From positions 2,957,390 through 3,021,389 of the forward strand of contig AP021857.1 of assembly GCA_017347485.1 (NCBI GenBank): a DNA stretch of 64,000 nt, in the 5' to 3' direction. This stretch comes from Candidatus Desulfobacillus denitrificans. Lineage in GTDB: Bacteria; Pseudomonadota; Gammaproteobacteria; Burkholderiales; Rhodocyclaceae. Position 1 is the stretch's first letter. Every line of letters begins with the position of its first letter. This document shows positions 1 to 8,297 of this stretch, in pieces. Both the position numbers and the translations under genes were made by a program. Below the pieces are notes generated by a model. The model searched no databases, was not told the origin of the DNA, and worked only from the letters and a program-made list of their open reading frames with translations.

Positions 1-630
1 AGCGGCTGGCGGCGCCGTCTGCGGCTCGTTGGCGATGCCGAGGCCCTGCAGGTAAGCGACCAGAGCCTCGAGTTCCGTCTTGCCGTCGACCTCCTTGGCG
101 GCGCCGGCGATGTCGGCCTCGGTGTACGGATCGCCGAGCGTGCGCAGCGTGCGCAGGCGCGCCGCGATGTCGGCGCCGTCGACCCTGGCCGTTGCCAGCC
201 AGGGATAGCCCGGCATGTTCGACTGCGGCACGACGGTGCGCGGATCCATCAGGTGCAGGCGCTGCCAGTCGTCGGAATACTTTCCGCCCACGCGCGCCAG
301 ATCCGGGCCGGTGCGTTTTGAACCCCATTGGAAGGGCCGGTCATAAATCGATTCCTCGGCGGTGGAGAAGCGGCCATAGCGCTGCGTTTCGAAGCGCAGT
401 GCGCGGATCATCTGCGAGTGGCAGAGATAGCAGCCCTCACGCACGTAGATGTCGCGGCCGGCCAGCCGCAGCGGATCGTACGGTTTGCCGCCGGCCGCCA
501 GCTTGACCCTGTTCGCCTCCACGAAGGTCGGCAGGATTTCGGCGAGACCGCCGAGCGACACCATGACCGCGGTCAGGATGCCGAGCGTCCACGCGTGTTT
601 CTCGATGAATTCGAAGTGGCGATAGGCCAT
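1..630 (-). CDS. ccoO: cbb3-type cytochrome c oxidase subunit II (CcoO), 3' end cut by window edge
   Basis: Membrane-anchored mono-haem cytochrome c subunit of the cbb3 terminal oxidase, which passes electrons to CcoN. The start is ATG at 630 and the reading frame is still open at base 1, so the gene is partial (210 codons visible). Near residue 60 the sequence REGCYLCHSQMIRALRFE holds the CXXCH haem-binding motif typical of CcoO, and an N-terminal stretch (about residues 14-32) is the single membrane anchor. It follows ccoN with only 9 bp between them, so the two are surely co-transcribed. The end of the gene and ccoQ/ccoP would lie to the left of the window. Confidence 0.93.
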   Translation of the reverse strand, partial: MAYRHFEFIEKHAWTLGILTAVMVSLGGLAEILPTFVEANRVKLAAGGKPYDPLRLAGRDIYVREGCYLCHSQMIRALRFETQRYGRFSTAEESIYDRPFQWGSKRTGPDLARVGGKYSDDWQRLHLMDPRTVVPQSNMPGYPWLATARVDGADIAARLRTLRTLGDPYTEADIAGAAKEVDGKTELEALVAYLQGLGIANEPQTAPPAA

Positions 631-639
631 GGGCGTTCC

Positions 640-2106
640 TCAACCGGAGGTCGGAAGCGGCGCCGGCGTCTGCCGCGCTACCGGCTCCGGAATCGGCACC
701 GGCACCGGCTGGATGATCTTCCTGCGGGCATCCGCCGCCGTGTGCCAGAGGTTCCACGCCATCACCCACATGCCGAGCCAGATGAGGACGCCGCCGAACC
801 AGCGCGCCATGTACAGCGGCTTGATCGCCAGCAGGCTGTCGATGAATGCGTAGGTCAGCGAGCCGTCCGGCTGCGTCGCGCGCCACATCATGCCCTCGGT
901 CACGCCGGCGATCCACATCGCGACGACGTACAGCAGCGTGCCGGCCGTGTGCAGCCAGAAATGCAGTTCCATCGCCTTGTTCGAGTGCATCGCGGGGCGG
1001 CCGAGCGCGCGCGGCGCCATTGCGTACAACGAGCCGATCGTGATCATGGCCACCCAGCCGAGCGAACCCGAGTGCACATGCGCGATGGTCCAGTCCGTGT
1101 AGTGCGACAGCGAGTTGACGGTCTTGATCGCCATCAGCGAGCCTTCGGACGTCGACGCGGCATAGAACACCAGCGCCAGCACCATGAACTTCGCCGCCGG
1201 GTCGGACCTCAGGCGGTGCCAGGAGCCGTTGAAGGTCAGCAGGCCGTTCGCCGCCGAGCCCCAGCTCGGCATCAGCAGCACCAGCGAGAACGCCATGCCG
1301 ACCGACTGCACCCAGTCGGGCAGCGCGGTGTACATCAGATGGTGCGAGCCGGCCCACATGTAGACCGAGATCAGGGCCCAGAAGTTGACGATCGAGAAGC
1401 GGTAGCTCCACAGCGGCTGCTGGGCCTGGCGCGGCACGAAGTAGTACATCATGCCGAGGAAGCCGGCGGTGAGGAAGAACGCCACCGCGTTGTGGCCGTA
1501 CCACCATTGCACCATCGCGTCGGCGACGCCGGAGTAGATCGGGTAGGACTTCGTCAGCGATACGGGGAACGCGAGGTTGTTGACGACGTGCAGCAGGCCG
1601 ACTGCGATGATGAATGCGCCGTAGTACCAGTTGGCGACATAGATGTGGCGGATGCGCCGGCGGGCGAGCGTGGCGAAGAACACCGCGCCGAAGCCGATCC
1701 AGACGATCGCGATCAGGATGTCGATGAACCACTCCGGCTCGGCGTATTCCTTGCTCTGGGTGATGCCGAACGGCATCGTCGCCATCGCCAGCACGCAGAC
1801 CAGCTGCCAGCCCCAGAACGTGAACTCGGCCAGCCGGTCCCAGGCGAGCCGGGTGTGGCCGGTGCGCTGCACGACGTAGTAGCACGTGCCCATCAGCGCC
1901 GAGCCGCCGAAGGCGAAAATGACGCCGAAGGTGTGGTCCGGCCGGAGCCGGCTGAACGTCAGCCATGGAATGTCGAAATTCAGGCCGGGCCAGGCCAGCT
2001 CGGCGGCCGCGTACATGCCGAGCAGCATGCCGACGATGCCCCACACCGTCGCCGCCAGCAGGAACAGGCGCACGACGCGGTCGTTATAGCACTCGGCGCT
2101 TGTCAT
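640..2106 (-). CDS. ccoN: cbb3-type cytochrome c oxidase subunit I (CcoN)
   Basis: Catalytic haem-copper subunit of the high-affinity cbb3 oxidase of the inner membrane; it reduces O2 and is normally used under low oxygen. 488 residues, the usual length, with about 12 hydrophobic segments. The motif RPDHT near residue 55 carries a conserved haem-ligand His (most relatives read RPLHT), WYGHNAV and SHHLMYT give CuB/haem ligands, and HVHSGSLGW is the conserved late motif. The C-terminus is a proline-rich cytoplasmic tail. It is the first gene of the operon (ccoN-ccoO). A 27-bp palindrome at 2169-2195 sits 63-89 bp upstream of the ATG and may control it. Confidence 0.95.
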   Translation of the reverse strand: MTSAECYNDRVVRLFLLAATVWGIVGMLLGMYAAAELAWPGLNFDIPWLTFSRLRPDHTFGVIFAFGGSALMGTCYYVVQRTGHTRLAWDRLAEFTFWGWQLVCVLAMATMPFGITQSKEYAEPEWFIDILIAIVWIGFGAVFFATLARRRIRHIYVANWYYGAFIIAVGLLHVVNNLAFPVSLTKSYPIYSGVADAMVQWWYGHNAVAFFLTAGFLGMMYYFVPRQAQQPLWSYRFSIVNFWALISVYMWAGSHHLMYTALPDWVQSVGMAFSLVLLMPSWGSAANGLLTFNGSWHRLRSDPAAKFMVLALVFYAASTSEGSLMAIKTVNSLSHYTDWTIAHVHSGSLGWVAMITIGSLYAMAPRALGRPAMHSNKAMELHFWLHTAGTLLYVVAMWIAGVTEGMMWRATQPDGSLTYAFIDSLLAIKPLYMARWFGGVLIWLGMWVMAWNLWHTAADARRKIIQPVPVPIPEPVARQTPAPLPTSG

Positions 2107-2527
2107 CGCGGTACCCGCTGACTGGAAGCATTATCGTGAATCGAAAAAGGAAAAGCATTGCCAGCAATATAACATGTAAATTATATACATGTTATCAATT
2201 AAAGTTGAAGAAATCCAGAGTGGCTCCACTTCAACCCCGTCTTTCCGGCCGGCGCATGGCGGAACAAGGTCCGTACCGGTCACAGGCGGCAGTATTCAAT
2301 CTTTTCCTCGAACAGGAATCCCTGGGAACGCCTGGTCGCGGCGTAGTCACGCCATGGTCACAGTTTGGCCACGGCGAAAATTTCAGAACATTCGCTGACT
2401 ACTTCTCTTCGTGACCAAGTCACACGACCAGATTCATCAATTGACTATCGCTTCAAGATGACGTTTGACTTACTAGTCACACGCCACGAGAAGGCGAGAG
2501 CGAGGAATTGCTTTGGGAAGAAAGATT
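2107..2527. other. intergenic region upstream of ccoN, no gene seen
   Basis: About 420 bp between ccoN and the tRNA gene, clearly more AT-rich than the surrounding coding DNA. No reading frame here resembles a protein. It must hold the ccoN promoter. Besides the palindrome at 2169-2195 there are several GTCAC/GTGAC words (near 2346, 2357, 2411-2423 and 2476), one pair forming GTGACCAAGTCAC at 2411-2423. No function can be assigned to these. Confidence 0.6.
2169..2195. promoter_or_regulatory. perfect inverted repeat, probable operator of the cco operon
   Basis: Two perfect 10-bp arms, ATAACATGTA and TACATGTTAT, are separated by a 7-bp AT spacer. This is the only such AT-rich dyad near the ccoN start (63-89 bp upstream), where a repressor or activator would act. 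The right arm runs into ATCAA, a half of the FNR consensus TTGAT-N4-ATCAA, but there is no full FNR box. The dyad matches no operator I can name with confidence. It could also form an RNA hairpin if transcription starts upstream. Confidence 0.55.
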
Positions 2528-2604
2528 TGGCGCGCCCGAGACGATTCGAACGTCCGACCCCTGCCTTCGGAGGGCAGTACTCTATCCAGCTGAGCTACGG
2601 GCGC
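2528..2604 (-). tRNA. tRNA-Arg (anticodon CCG)
   Basis: A 77-nt cloverleaf on the minus strand. Acceptor arms are GCGCCCG and CGGGCGC, the D-stem is GCTC/GAGT, the anticodon stem CTGCC/GGCAG encloses the loop CTCCGAA (anticodon CCG, reading CGG Arg codons), and the T-arm carries TTCGAAT. The 3' CCA end is encoded (2530-2528). No integrase or attachment-site duplication is visible next to it. Confidence 0.97.
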
Positions 2605-2631
2605 GAGGCTGCACAGGATAGCGGGTTTCCC

Positions 2632-2660
2632 CTTCAGCGTCCAATCCGAACCGCTATAAT
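2632..2660 (+). promoter_or_regulatory. possible sigma70-type promoter for the cytochrome c gene
   Basis: A perfect -10 hexamer TATAAT lies at 2655-2660, 33 bp before the ATG at 2694. The -35 position 17 bp upstream (2632-2637, CTTCAG) is weak. Only the -10 element is convincing. Confidence 0.4.
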
Positions 2661-2693
2661 CCGTGCTTTGACAGTACCTTGAGGATCATCGAC

Positions 2694-3527
2694 ATGGCCG
2701 AACAGAACGAGCAATGCGGCGGGCTGTGCGCTTCGCCGGCCCTGATCGCCATTGCCCTGGCGGCCGCCATCGTGCTTCCCGTTGGCGGGTACTTCGTCGC
2801 CAAGCTGCTCGGCGGCAAGCCCGCGGACGACCTCGGCGAGGAAGCGGTGTTGCGGCGCATTCAGCCGATGGCGCAAATCGCGCTCGCTGCGAGCAGCGGC
2901 GCCGGCGGCGGCGCGCCCAAGAGCAGCGAGGAAATCTACAAGTCGGTCTGCTCCGCATGCCACGACGCCGGCGTGGCCGGCGCGCCGAAGCTCGGCGACA
3001 AGGCGGCCTGGGCACCGCGCTATGCCGTCGGACTGGAGAAGCTGGCGGCCTCCGGCATCCATGGCAAGGGCGCCATGCCGCCGAAGGGCGGCGCCGACAT
3101 CCCCGACGCCGACTTCGCTCGCGTCGTCGCCTGGCTGGCGAACAAGGCCGGCGCCGGTTTCAAGGAGCCGGCGGCGCCCAAATCCGCCGCGCCGGCGCCG
3201 GCAACCGCATCGGCCGCACCGGCACCCGCCGTCGCATCCACCCCCGCTGCGCCCGCGCCGGCGGCAGCCACCCCGGCCGCAGACACCGGCAAGGGCAAGA
3301 AGGTCTATGACAGCGCCTGCGTGGCCTGCCACGCGTCCGGCGTCGCCGGCGCGCCGAAGTTCGGCGACAAGGCGGCCTGGGCGCCACGTCTCGCCACGGG
3401 GCTCGATGCGCTGACGGCGAGCGCCATCAAGGGCAAGGGCGCCATGCCGCCGAAGGGCGGCAACGCCTCGATTCCGGATGCGGACATCCGCGCCGCCGTG
3501 GAATACATGACGGCCGCGGCGAAGTAG
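2694..3527 (+). CDS. membrane-anchored two-haem cytochrome c5-family protein
   Basis: Electron carrier of 277 residues. An N-terminal membrane segment (about residues 16-38) is followed by two homologous cytochrome c5-type domains, each with a CXXCH haem site: VCSACHDAGVAGAPK in the first and ACVACHASGVAGAPK in the second. Both domains share KGAMPPKGG with the axial Met. An Ala/Pro-rich flexible linker of about 40 residues joins them, so the protein probably arose by domain duplication. The ATG at 2694 is chosen because GAGG at 2681-2684 is a well-placed ribosome binding site; an earlier TTG at 2679 has none. It is convergent with rep. The partner may be the neighbouring cbb3 oxidase, but this is inference. 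Confidence 0.9.
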   Translation: MAEQNEQCGGLCASPALIAIALAAAIVLPVGGYFVAKLLGGKPADDLGEEAVLRRIQPMAQIALAASSGAGGGAPKSSEEIYKSVCSACHDAGVAGAPKLGDKAAWAPRYAVGLEKLAASGIHGKGAMPPKGGADIPDADFARVVAWLANKAGAGFKEPAAPKSAAPAPATASAAPAPAVASTPAAPAPAAATPAADTGKGKKVYDSACVACHASGVAGAPKFGDKAAWAPRLATGLDALTASAIKGKGAMPPKGGNASIPDADIRAAVEYMTAAAK

Positions 3528-3528
3528 G

Positions 3529-3552
3529 CGCCGTCCTACGCGGACTGACTTT
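3529..3552 (+). repeat. dispersed bipartite repeat CGCCGT-N8-GACTGACTTT, copy 1
   Basis: Exact in both half-sites. It lies at the convergent 3' ends of the cytochrome c gene and rep and encodes the last residues of Rep (AKSQSA) on the opposite strand. The inner GTCC/GGAC pair plus TTTTT (to 3554) can act as a weak terminator for the plus-strand gene. Confidence 0.8.
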
Positions 3553-5527
3553 TTGCCAGCAGCGCCTTCATCTGCGCCAGCCGAGCCGCGCCCGCGGCGC
3601 GATCGACGGGCTGCGCGGCCCTGCCGCCGCTGAGCTTCAGGTCGTCGCCCATCTCGGCGATGAAGCGCGAGGCTTCGCATTCGCGCCAGTCCTTGCCGGT
3701 CTTGCGCCGCTCGCACCAGGAAACCGTCAGGCTGCGCTCGGCGCGCGTGATGCCGACGTACATCAGGCGGCGCTCCTCCTCCACGGTGCCGGCGTCGATC
3801 GACTCGCGGTGCGGCAGGATGCCCTCCTCGACGCCGACCAGGAAGACGTGCTTGAACTCCAGTCCCTTGGCGGCGTGCAGGGTGGCGAGCTGCACCTGGT
3901 CGCCGCCATCCTCGTTCTTGTCGAGCATCGAGATCAGGGCGACGGTCTGCGTGAGTTCCAGCAGGGTCTTGTTTTCCTCCTCGCCCTTCCGCGACAGCCA
4001 GTCGACGAAGTCGCGCACGTTGGCCCACTTGGTTTCCGCTTCGCGCGGCTCGCAGCTGTCGAAGAGCCAGGCTTCATAGCCGATGGCGCGCAGGAAGTCC
4101 TCCAGCACCTGGCGCGCCGGCTCGCGCTGCGCGCGCCATTCCAGCTTGTTCACCAGGTCGCCGAATTCCCGCACAGCTTCGAGCTGGCGGGGATTCAGGT
4201 AACCCGCCGCGGCATCGTCGAAGGCGGCGGCGAAGAGCGAGGCGTGGCGCACGCCGGCGAGGCGCCCCAGCCCCTCCAGCGTGGTGGCGCCGATGCCGCG
4301 GCGCGGCGTGGTGGCGGCGCGGATGAAGGCGGGATCGTCGTCGCCGTTGGCGATCAGACGCAGCCAGGCGACGAGGTCCTTGATCTCCGCCTTGTCGAAG
4401 AAGGACTGGCCGCCGGAAATGGCATAGGGAATCTTCTGGTTGCGCAACTGCTGCTCGAAGACGCGCGCCTGGTGATTGCCGCGGTAGAGGATGGCGTAGT
4501 CGCCCCACTTGCCGCGGTGCTCGAAGCGGTGCGCCATCAGTTTCATGACCACCTGTTCGGCCTCCTGCTCGTTGTCGCGGGCGACGCTGACCTGGACGGC
4601 GTCGCCGTGGCCGTGCTCCGACCACAGGCGCTTGTCGAACAGCTTCTCGTTGTTGCCGATGAGGGCGTTGGCGGCCTTCAATATGCGCGTCGTCGAACGG
4701 TAGTTTTGCTCGAGCTTGATGACCTTCAATTGCGGAAAGTCAGTCTGCAGGATACGGAGGTTCTCGACGTCGGCGCCGCGCCAGGCGTAGATGGCCTGGT
4801 CGTCGTCGCCCACCGCGGTGAAGGCAGCGCGTGCGCCGGCGAGGAGGCGCATCAGGCGGTACTGGCTGCGGTTGGTGTCCTGGTACTCGTCGACCAGCAG
4901 GTACTGCAGCTTGCCCTGCCAGCGCAGCAGCACGTCGGCTTGCGACTCGAACAATCGCACCGGCAGGCGGATGAGGTCGTCGAAGTCGACGGCCTGGTAG
5001 GCGCGCAGGGCCTGCTCGTAGTCGGCGTAGAGGCGCGCGGCGGCCAGGCCCAGTTCGTCCTCGGCGAGCGACAGCGCCGCCCCGGGTTCGACCAGCGCGT
5101 TTTTCCAGCCGGAGATGCGCCACTGCAGGGACTTCAGGCGCGCCTTGTCGGCCTCCTTCGCCAGTTCGGCGAGCACGGCGCCGCTGTCGGCGGCGTCGAA
5201 GATGGAAAAGCGCGGCTTGAGCGCGAGAGCCTTCGCCTCCTGGCGCAGGATGCGCGCGCCCAGCGCGTGGAAGGTGGACACGTTGAGCGATTCGAGCGAT
5301 TGCCCCGGCAGCAATTGCCTCGCCCGCTCGCGCATCTCCTTCGCCGCCTTGTTGGTGAAGGTGATGGCAGCGATGTGCTCGGGCTGGTAGCCGCGCTGCT
5401 GGACCAGGTGGGCGATCTTCTGCGTGATGACGCGGGTCTTGCCGGAGCCGGCGCCGGCCAGCACCAGCAGCGGGCCGTCGAGGTATTTCACCGCTTCGCG
5501 TTGCGGGGAGTTGAGCTTGGACAACAT
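3536..5527 (-). CDS. rep: ATP-dependent DNA helicase Rep (UvrD/PcrA superfamily 1)
   Basis: 3'-to-5' DNA helicase that helps replication forks pass obstacles. 663 residues, the normal size. Visible motifs in order: Walker A AGAGSGKT (about residues 25-32), TFTNKAAKEMRERA (Ia), DEYQDTN (motif II), GDDDQAIYAWRGA (III), QNYRST (IV), LATLHAAKGLEF (V) and VGITRAER (VI). ATG 5527 is preferred over the in-frame TTG codons just upstream because MLSKLNSPQ is the usual Rep N-terminus. Three copies of the dispersed repeat touch this gene: one just upstream of the start, one internal (4736-4759) and one at the stop. Confidence 0.96.
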   Translation of the reverse strand: MLSKLNSPQREAVKYLDGPLLVLAGAGSGKTRVITQKIAHLVQQRGYQPEHIAAITFTNKAAKEMRERARQLLPGQSLESLNVSTFHALGARILRQEAKALALKPRFSIFDAADSGAVLAELAKEADKARLKSLQWRISGWKNALVEPGAALSLAEDELGLAAARLYADYEQALRAYQAVDFDDLIRLPVRLFESQADVLLRWQGKLQYLLVDEYQDTNRSQYRLMRLLAGARAAFTAVGDDDQAIYAWRGADVENLRILQTDFPQLKVIKLEQNYRSTTRILKAANALIGNNEKLFDKRLWSEHGHGDAVQVSVARDNEQEAEQVVMKLMAHRFEHRGKWGDYAILYRGNHQARVFEQQLRNQKIPYAISGGQSFFDKAEIKDLVAWLRLIANGDDDPAFIRAATTPRRGIGATTLEGLGRLAGVRHASLFAAAFDDAAAGYLNPRQLEAVREFGDLVNKLEWRAQREPARQVLEDFLRAIGYEAWLFDSCEPREAETKWANVRDFVDWLSRKGEEENKTLLELTQTVALISMLDKNEDGGDQVQLATLHAAKGLEFKHVFLVGVEEGILPHRESIDAGTVEEERRLMYVGITRAERSLTVSWCERRKTGKDWRECEASRFIAEMGDDLKLSGGRAAQPVDRAAGAARLAQMKALLAKSQSA
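4736..4759 (-). repeat. dispersed bipartite repeat, copy 2 (inside rep)
   Basis: Exact GACTGACTTT core on the minus strand; the distal half-site is CTCCGT instead of CGCCGT, still at 8-bp spacing. It is read as QTDFP in Rep, at a position where relatives have a short variable peptide of the same length. It therefore looks like substitution and not insertion. Confidence 0.7.
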
Positions 5528-5532
5528 CAACA

Positions 5533-5556
5533 AAAGTCAGTCCCGCCAGGACGGCG
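5533..5556 (-). repeat. dispersed bipartite repeat, copy 3 (between DUF4197 gene and rep)
   Basis: Exact in both half-sites (CGCCGT, GACTGACTTT). On the minus strand GTCC-TGGCG-GGAC forms a small hairpin followed by TTTT, so it may terminate transcripts from the DUF4197 gene. It ends 6 bp before the rep start codon. Confidence 0.8.
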
Positions 5557-5603
5557 CCAGTGTCGGGGAAACCGCTCCCCGGCCGGCAGCCCGGGCGACA
5601 GGA

Positions 5604-6293
5604 TTATTTCAGGGCGCCGAAGACCTTCTGCAGCAGGCTGCTGGCCTGGCCGAGCGGATTCTTGCGGATCGCCCGCTCTTCCTCTGCGATCATGAGGAAC
5701 AGGCCGTCGAGCGCCTTCTCGGTGACGTAGGCCTCGAGGCTGGCGTCCTTCTTGTCGATCAGGCCGAGCTTGGCGCCCTGCTTGGCGTAGCGGTTGTACT
5801 TCTGCGCCAGTTCGACCCGCTCCGTCGCCTGCCTGACGATGGGCAGGAACTTCTCCGTCAGCGGCGCCGAGGTGGTGCGCTGGAAGTACTGCGTCACCGA
5901 ATCGTCGCCGCCGGTGAGGATGCCCTTGGCGTCCTGCAGGGTCATCTGCTTGACGGCATTCAAGAGCAGCTCCTTCGCCTCCGGCACGGCGGCCTCGGCG
6001 GCGCGGTTCATGGTGACGATGAGTTCGTCGGCGTACTTGCCCATGCCGAGCTTGCGCATCATCTTCTCGGCCTTCTGCAGGTTCTCCGGCAGCGGGATCT
6101 TCACCTTCGGGTTGCCGAGGAAGCCGTCGGTGCGGCCAAGGCTGGTTACCGCGGCGACGGCTCCCTGGGAGAGCGCCTGCCTCAGGGCGCCGCTGCTCTC
6201 GTCCGCGCTGATGGCGTCCAGTCCCGCCGCCCGTGCGGGGGAGAGGGTGACAAGCAGGAACAAAGCGATGAAAATGCGCGAGGGATTGGCCAT
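5604..6293 (-). CDS. DUF4197 domain-containing exported protein
   Basis: 229-residue protein with an N-terminal signal peptide (IFIALFLLVTLSPARAAG, cleavage after ARA) and an all-helical DUF4197 body containing the family hallmarks LRQALSQGA, TDGFLGNP, KIPLP and KALDGLF. The function of DUF4197 is not known; members are periplasmic or outer-membrane-associated in many proteobacteria. ATG 6293 is used because it places the signal peptide at the very N-terminus. It lies upstream of rep on the same strand but is probably separated from it by the hairpin repeat at 5533-5556. Confidence 0.85.
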   Translation of the reverse strand: MANPSRIFIALFLLVTLSPARAAGLDAISADESSGALRQALSQGAVAAVTSLGRTDGFLGNPKVKIPLPENLQKAEKMMRKLGMGKYADELIVTMNRAAEAAVPEAKELLLNAVKQMTLQDAKGILTGGDDSVTQYFQRTTSAPLTEKFLPIVRQATERVELAQKYNRYAKQGAKLGLIDKKDASLEAYVTEKALDGLFLMIAEEERAIRKNPLGQASSLLQKVFGALK

Positions 6294-6349
6294 GACGGGA
6301 CTCCTGTCGTGTTGCCGGCATTCTCGCACGAAAGCAAACGGGGGGCACG

Positions 6350-6877
6350 ATGGGCGCGCTGAGCTGGAAACAATTCTTCATCTACCAGACCGACTACCAG
6401 CACTGGGCCGACGAGGTGCTGTTCGAGTGCCTCGATCGGCTCGACCCGAAGGCGCTGGCCGAGCCGCAGGGGCTGCACTTCTCCACCATCCACCAGACCA
6501 TGGACCACATCCTGGTGGTGGCCCAGTTGTGGCGGCTGCGCCTGCAGGGCGAGAGTCCGATCCTCGATTACAAGCGCCTGCACCATCCCGACTGGCGCGA
6601 GCTGAAGGCCGCCCTGCGCCAGGAAATGCGCGGCCAGCAGCACTGGCTGGAGACGAAGCCCGACGCCTTCTTCGAATCCGAGATCGCCTATCGCAGCTCG
6701 GAAGGCAAGGAGCGGCGCAACTGGGTGCGCGACGTGCTCACCCACATGATGGGCCACATGGTGCACCACCGCGGCCAGGTCTCCGCGGCGGCCACCCGTC
6801 TCGGCGCGCCGGCGCCGGAAATGGATTACATCTACTACAAGCGGGCGGTCGACGCCGCCCTGGCGCAAAAGCGCTAG
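6350..6877 (+). CDS. DinB-family protein
   Basis: 175-residue four-helix-bundle protein of the DinB/YfiT group (putative metal-dependent transferases or damage-inducible proteins). Family features are the N-terminal QTDYQHWADEVLFECL helix, a central His in TIHQTMDHI, and the C-terminal THMMGHMVHHRGQV, which supplies the usual metal-binding His residues. A GGGGGG stretch just upstream of the ATG serves as ribosome binding site. Its stop codon overlaps, on the opposite strand, the stop of the TlpA-like gene. The substrate is unknown. Confidence 0.85.
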   Translation: MGALSWKQFFIYQTDYQHWADEVLFECLDRLDPKALAEPQGLHFSTIHQTMDHILVVAQLWRLRLQGESPILDYKRLHHPDWRELKAALRQEMRGQQHWLETKPDAFFESEIAYRSSEGKERRNWVRDVLTHMMGHMVHHRGQVSAAATRLGAPAPEMDYIYYKRAVDAALAQKR

Positions 6878-7350
6878 AGCAGCGGCAGCAGCTGCGCCTC
6901 CAGCTTGTCCTTGCCGATCCCGCCGATGCGGGCGAAGCGCAGCACGCCCTTCCGGTCGACGAGGTAGAGCGCCGGGATGGCCTTGATCGGGCCGAAAACC
7001 TGGGCATGGGCGGGCGCGCGCAAGGCGACCGGGAAGGCGTAGTCGTGATCCTTCCAGAATTCCTCGACGGTGAAGCGGTCGGCGTCGATGGACAGGCCGA
7101 GGATCTCGAAACCCTTGTCGCGGTGCTTCTCGTAGAGCGCCTGCAATTGCGGCAGCTCCTTCTGGCAGGTCGGGCACCAGCTCGCCCAGAACACCACCAG
7201 CAGCACCTTGCCCTTGAGCGCTTCTGCGCCCAGGGCCTTGCCGTCGAGCAGCTTGGTGTCGAAGGGCGGCACCGCCTGCCCGGTCCTGACCTGGGCCTGG
7301 GCGGTGGCGGCAAAAAACAGGGCGGCGATGAGCAGGATTTTCCTCAGCAT
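6874..7350 (-). CDS. TlpA-like periplasmic thiol:disulfide oxidoreductase
   Basis: 158-residue thioredoxin-fold protein with a signal peptide (ILLIAALFFAATAQAQ) and the redox motif WASWCPTCQKELPQL (active site WCPTC) around residue 58. The cis-Pro region KAIPALYLVDRKG is present. Such proteins reduce periplasmic disulfides, often for cytochrome c maturation, or serve as peroxidase-like reductants. It follows lipA by 8 bp on the same strand and is probably the last gene of the mre-lip operon. A start 12 bp upstream (ATG 7362) is possible but would overlap lipA. Confidence 0.88.
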   Translation of the reverse strand: MLRKILLIAALFFAATAQAQVRTGQAVPPFDTKLLDGKALGAEALKGKVLLVVFWASWCPTCQKELPQLQALYEKHRDKGFEILGLSIDADRFTVEEFWKDHDYAFPVALRAPAHAQVFGPIKAIPALYLVDRKGVLRFARIGGIGKDKLEAQLLPLL

Positions 7351-7358
7351 GATGCTCC

Positions 7359-8297
7359 TCATGAAACGCCGGCCCGGTGCGCCTGCATGTCGGCATGGTA
7401 GCTCGAGCGCACCATCGGCCCGCAGGCGGCGTGGGCGAAGCCCATCGCCGCCGCCTCGCGCTCGAACATCGCGAAGACGTCGGGATGCACGTAGCGCAGC
7501 ACCGGCAGGTGGTGATTCGAGGGCGCCAGGTACTGGCCGATGGTGAGCATGTCGACGCCGTGGGTGCGCAGGTCGCGCATCACGGCAAGGATTTCCTCGT
7601 CGGTCTCGCCTAGCCCAACCATCAGGCCCGACTTGGCCGGTATGGCCGGGTTGCGCGCCTTGAAGGCCTTGAGCAGGGCCAGCGAGTGGGCGTAGTCGGC
7701 GCCGGGACGCGCCTGCCTGTACAGGCGCGGCACGGTTTCCAGGTTGTGGTTGAAGACGTCCGGCGGCGTGGCGGTGAGGATGTCTACGGCAATCTCCAGG
7801 CGGCCGCGGAAATCCGGCACGAGAATCTCGATGCGCGTCTCCGGCGCGGCTGCGCGCACGGCGCGGATGCAGTCGGCGAAGTGCTGCGCGCCGCCGTCGC
7901 GCAGGTCGTCGCGGTCGACGCTGGTGATGACGACGTAGCGCAGCTTCATCGCCGCCACCGTCCGCGCCAGGTGCGCCGGCTCCTGCGCGTCGGGCGGCAG
8001 CGGCTTGCCGTGGCCGACGTCGCAGAACGGGCAGCGCCGCGTGCACAGGTCGCCGAGGATCATGAAGGTGGCGGTGCCCTTGCCGAAGCACTCGCCGATG
8101 TTCGGGCAGGAGGCCTCCTCGCACACGGTGTGCAGGGCGGCCTCGCGCAGGATGCGCTTGACCTCGCCGAAGCGGGCGTGGCTGTTGCCGGCCTTGACGC
8201 GGATCCAGTCGGGCTTCTTCAGCGGCACGGCGGCCGGCACCACCTTGATGGGGATGCGCGCGGTCTTCGCCTCGCCCTTCTGTTTTTCGCCGCTCAC
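7359..8297 (-). CDS. lipA: lipoyl synthase
   Basis: Radical SAM enzyme that inserts two sulfurs into protein-bound octanoate, completing lipoate on E2 subunits. 312 residues. Both iron-sulfur clusters are recognisable: the auxiliary cluster [13 protein letters not shown] (CX4CX5C, about residues 58-70) and the radical SAM cluster CTRRCPFC (CX3CX2C). The C-terminal RSSYHAD motif is present. The GTG start at 8297 overlaps the lipB stop (GTGA), so translation is coupled. The order lipB-lipA is standard. Confidence 0.97.
   Translation of the reverse strand: MSGEKQKGEAKTARIPIKVVPAAVPLKKPDWIRVKAGNSHARFGEVKRILREAALHTVCEEASCPNIGECFGKGTATFMILGDLCTRRCPFCDVGHGKPLPPDAQEPAHLARTVAAMKLRYVVITSVDRDDLRDGGAQHFADCIRAVRAAAPETRIEILVPDFRGRLEIAVDILTATPPDVFNHNLETVPRLYRQARPGADYAHSLALLKAFKARNPAIPAKSGLMVGLGETDEEILAVMRDLRTHGVDMLTIGQYLAPSNHHLPVLRYVHPDVFAMFEREAAAMGFAHAACGPMVRSSYHADMQAHRAGVS

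Noticed and set aside
2528..2604. tRNA-Arg as an integration site of a genomic island
   Set aside because: No integrase gene or duplicated tRNA 3' end is found on either side, and the flanking genes are ordinary.
3809..5695. Long open frame (628 codons) on the strand opposite rep
   Set aside because: It is an antisense shadow of rep, caused by high GC and codon bias; its translation has no recognisable domain, and rep is complete with all helicase motifs. The same applies to other long antisense frames opposite rodA/mrdA, metX, liuD, liuB and the ubiD genes.
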